From Spirochaetaceae bacterium (GTDB lineage Bacteria > Spirochaetota > Spirochaetia > DSM-27196 > SLAA01), in contig PUPD01000302.1 in NCBI GenBank assembly GCA_003552985.1, forward strand, positions 1 through 53,941: DNA of 53,941 nt, read 5' to 3'. The notes under the pieces are model-generated. The model saw nothing but the letters and a program-made list of their open reading frames with translations, ran no database searches and was not told where the DNA came from. Made by a program: the position numbers and the translations under genes. Numbering within the stretch: the stretch's first letter is position 1; each line of letters begins with the position of its first letter. Positions 52,111-53,941 of the stretch are shown piece by piece.

Positions 52111-52140
52111 AGTATAGCGCGCCGATCAAGCGCCTGCCAG
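52111..52140 (-). promoter_or_regulatory. Candidate promoter of the coiled-coil gene with a very short leader
   Basis: Minus strand -10 TATACT (complement of 52111-52116), spacer 18, -35 CTGGCA (complement of 52135-52140; four of six bases match). The -10 ends 10 nt before ATG 52100, so the leader would be about 3-4 nt, without a Shine-Dalgarno sequence. Confidence 0.45.
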
Positions 52141-52190
52141 TTCCCCGAATCCTCTGAAATGCTTCCCGTTACTCGGATAACCGCCCAAGG

Positions 52191-52220
52191 TTGAGATTGG
52201 CAGTTACCAAGGAGTATAAT
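52191..52220 (+). promoter_or_regulatory. Promoter of the GLUG lipoprotein gene
   Basis: TTGAGA (52191-52196), spacer 18, perfect -10 TATAAT (52215-52220). Transcription would start near 52227, leaving about 100 nt of leader before ATG 52331. No hairpin or riboswitch-like structure was evident in that leader. Confidence 0.65.
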
Positions 52221-52330
52221 CTGAGCTACACCCTACCTAACTGCTGGGTTATGTGCTTCGACTGCGGGGTGTTCGTGAAACCGCCGTGATACAAGGGCCC
52301 TTCGGCGTCACGCGGGAGGACAACAACAGT

Positions 52331-53377
52331 ATGCCTGATGCTGGTCGGAGATATCGAAGACTCACCGGAACCCACGGCATACCACTGACATCCGTTGCCG
52401 TCCACCTGATCCGCGCAATAACGCTCGCCGCGTTTGTGACCATGTTCGTCGCTTGTTACATGCCGATCGGCCAGTATCAGTCGGACTCCGAAACGGCAAA
52501 ACCAAGCGCTAAGGATCCTGGTGATGAGGGCTCGGGAACGGAAGAGGATCCGTATATCGTCGACTCCAAGGACAGGCTTGTTGAGCTACTGCAGAGCGAC
52601 GATCCCGAGGCGCTTTCGGCCCACTATCAGCTGGCCGACGATCTCGATCTTACTGGCGAAGAGTGGGAGCCTATCGACGAATTCACCGGCAGCTTCGACG
52701 GAAAGGGCTACATCATCTCGGGCCTTACCCCCAAGACCGGCGCGGGGCGCAGCAGCACCGGGTTCTTCGGGACAATCGAGGAAGGCGCCGTGGTATGTAA
52801 CGTGCAGCTCGAGGTTCACATTGATGATCCAGAGCAAAACAATGTTGGCGCGATCGCCGGCATTAACAAGGGCACGATCGCGAACTCGTTTGCCACCGGC
52901 TTCATGCGCGGCAACCATGAGATCGGTGGATTGGTCAGCATCAATGAAGGCCTGATCGAGTATAGCTATGCGCGCATGGAACTCGAGCTGGACGGCGGCC
53001 GCTCCGGTTCCGGTGGCCTGGTCGGGGTCAATAGAGCGGGTGGGGTTATCTACGACAGCTATGCGGCTGCCGCGATTCGTGACGCCGACGGGGAAGCACT
53101 GCACGCTGACGTCGGTGGGCTCGTCGGAACCACGCGGTCGGGCAGTACAGTTGAGCGTTCGTTCTCCGACAGAGATTTGGAAGGTCCCGACGTAGCGATC
53201 GGCGATCCCAGGGGTGGCGCCACGATAAGCAACGTGGAGGCGCTTTCCACCGGCCAAGCCAAATCCCAAACGCACCTCAGCAGTGAACTGCAGTTCGATT
53301 TTGACGCGGTCTGGGCGATCGATCCCGATATCAACGACGGCTATCCATACCTGAGGAATAATCCGCCTGAGGCTTGA
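52331..53377 (+). CDS. Putative lipoprotein with GLUG-type repeats
   Basis: 348 aa from ATG 52331, preceded by GGGAGGA; the track's GTG at 52253 lacks such a signal. The N-terminal signal ends TMFVAC, a lenient spirochaete-style lipobox. After an acidic linker (GDEGSGTEEDPYIVDSKDRL) come beta-helix-like repeats of the GLUG kind: FTGSFDGKGYIISGL, VGAIAGINKGTIANSFATG, IGGLVSINEGLIEYSYA, SGGLVGVNRAGGVIYDSYA and VGGLVGTTRSGSTVERSFS. GLUG repeats occur in secreted or surface adhesin- and protease-like proteins. It ends with DINDGYPYLRNN, a common closing phrase. Likely surface-exposed; ligand unknown. Confidence 0.82.
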   Translation: MPDAGRRYRRLTGTHGIPLTSVAVHLIRAITLAAFVTMFVACYMPIGQYQSDSETAKPSAKDPGDEGSGTEEDPYIVDSKDRLVELLQSDDPEALSAHYQLADDLDLTGEEWEPIDEFTGSFDGKGYIISGLTPKTGAGRSSTGFFGTIEEGAVVCNVQLEVHIDDPEQNNVGAIAGINKGTIANSFATGFMRGNHEIGGLVSINEGLIEYSYARMELELDGGRSGSGGLVGVNRAGGVIYDSYAAAAIRDADGEALHADVGGLVGTTRSGSTVERSFSDRDLEGPDVAIGDPRGGATISNVEALSTGQAKSQTHLSSELQFDFDAVWAIDPDINDGYPYLRNNPPEA

Positions 53378-53442
53378 CTGAGCCTCGTCCATCCGAGTAG
53401 GCTCGAAGCTTATAGTATCTCTCTATATTATCGGAGGCGGAT

Positions 53443-53941
53443 TTGTCTACGAAGAATGTCACTCCGCCGAAACTGCCCTTTACAATCAAGCCACGGTTCA
53501 TAGTTCTGTTTTTGATTGTTGTAGCGGTTCTCGGCGCGGCGAGCACAATGGTGTTCATGGTCGATCAAAGTGAACGCGCGGTTGTGACTCGTTTTGGGGC
53601 CGTGGATCGGACGGTGCCCCCCGGCCTGCATTTCAAGCTCCCGTTCGGGATCGAGCGTAACTTCAACGTTCCGACTGAGGAAGTACAGCACGAGCTTTTC
53701 GGTTATAGAACCCGAGCGGCCGGTTACTCCGAGCAGGCAGCCGATCGCGATTATCCCCACGAGTCGATTATGCTCACCGGGGATCTCAACATCATCGATG
53801 TTGAGTGGAGCATGCAGTATCGGATACAGGATCCGGTGAAATGGTTGTTTGAGGTCGAGGATCAGCGTCGCACGGTGCGGGACATCTCGCAGTCGGTGGT
53901 GAATCAGCTGGTCGGCGATCGGGCGATTCTCAATGTGATCG
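53443..53941 (+). CDS. hflK: HflK, N-terminal part
   Basis: 166 codons are visible; the gene runs off the right edge and is absent from the ORF track because it starts with TTG (LSTKNVTPPK). GGAGG at 53433-53437 is 5 nt upstream, which fixes the start. One membrane helix (about 17-38, RFIVLFLIVVAVLGAA) is followed by the band-7/SPFH domain: DQSERAVVTRFGAVDRTV, PPGLHFKLPFGIE and LTGDLNIIDVEWSMQYRIQDP are HflK features. HflK with HflC forms a large membrane cage around the FtsH protease. hflC presumably follows outside the window. No strong promoter was seen in the 65-nt gap. Confidence 0.9.
   Translation, partial: MSTKNVTPPKLPFTIKPRFIVLFLIVVAVLGAASTMVFMVDQSERAVVTRFGAVDRTVPPGLHFKLPFGIERNFNVPTEEVQHELFGYRTRAAGYSEQAADRDYPHESIMLTGDLNIIDVEWSMQYRIQDPVKWLFEVEDQRRTVRDISQSVVNQLVGDRAILNVI

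Noticed and set aside
53369-53386. GAGGCT/AGCCTC hairpin at the end of the GLUG gene as a terminator
   Set aside because: The stem has only 6 bp, includes the stop codon and is not followed by a T run.
53376-53429. TTGACT with TATAGT or TATATT as an hflK promoter
   Set aside because: Spacing is far above 20 nt for either -10 candidate.
1-53941. tRNA genes, rRNA, CRISPR arrays, insertion sequences or prophage genes
   Set aside because: No cloverleaf-like segment, regular spaced repeats, transposase or phage structural motifs were noticed on either strand by reading; a dedicated scan was not possible.

Overview
The window is high-GC bacterial chromosome that I read as a spirochaete, most likely Spirochaetaceae related to free-living Spirochaeta or Alkalispirochaeta. 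The inference rests on a combination of gene types: two adjacent Maf/DUF115 motility-associated glycosyltransferases, a Treponema-type DUF1015 protein, a FabV enoyl reductase, AMMECR1 and Memo proteins, an NFACT/RqcH protein, and several membrane or lipoprotein families. Gene density is very high. Many starts overlap the previous stop (ATGA, GTGA, TAATG). I see no tRNA, rRNA, CRISPR array or insertion sequence.

Layout. 1-3.35 kb: the start of an exported TPR protein (-), diverging from a coupled trio of a membrane TPR protein with an Mrr-like C-terminus, a metallophosphoesterase and a ParB-like protein. 3.35-9.0 kb (-): an apparent operon pdp-recJ-M23 peptidase-rpsU ending in a clear terminator, then a lipoprotein gene. 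9.2-17 kb: a HAD phosphatase, recO, lon with its own promoter, a VanY-like carboxypeptidase, DUF1015, an exported protein and a DivIC/FtsB-like protein. 17.1-23.8 kb: a promoter-headed, translationally coupled cassette of a very acidic protein, a gene split by a frame change at an A10 tract, and two Maf-type proteins. 23.6-32.3 kb: Memo, a membrane protein with a degenerate GGDEF-like domain, then (-) fabV-rnz and a Gld-like ABC exporter (ATPase, permease, GldG-like, DUF4340). 32.4-41.4 kb (+): hisD-like, folC, NFACT, AMMECR1, a membrane protein with a pseudokinase-like domain, murD and an adenosine deaminase family gene. 41.5-44.9 kb (-): metG and a FemX-like aminoacyltransferase. 45-50.2 kb (+): a decayed histidine kinase, a HAMP-adenylate cyclase gene with an in-frame amber codon, and two coupled outer-membrane barrel candidates. 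50.2-53.9 kb: a coiled-coil membrane protein (-), a GLUG-repeat lipoprotein and the start of hflK.

How it fits together. Most genes serve housekeeping: DNA repair (recJ, recO), proteolysis (lon, hflK), translation and ribosome rescue (rpsU, metG, NFACT), cell wall (murD, M23, VanY, FemX-like), nucleotide salvage (pdp, Ada, HAD) and lipid synthesis (fabV). Less ordinary elements are the 17-24 kb Maf cassette with its poly-A frame switch, the damaged signalling genes at 45-47.5 kb feeding into two paired barrel proteins, the pseudokinase-like membrane protein before murD, and a solitary HisD relative with an altered metal-ligand position. All functions are read from sequence motifs without a database search.
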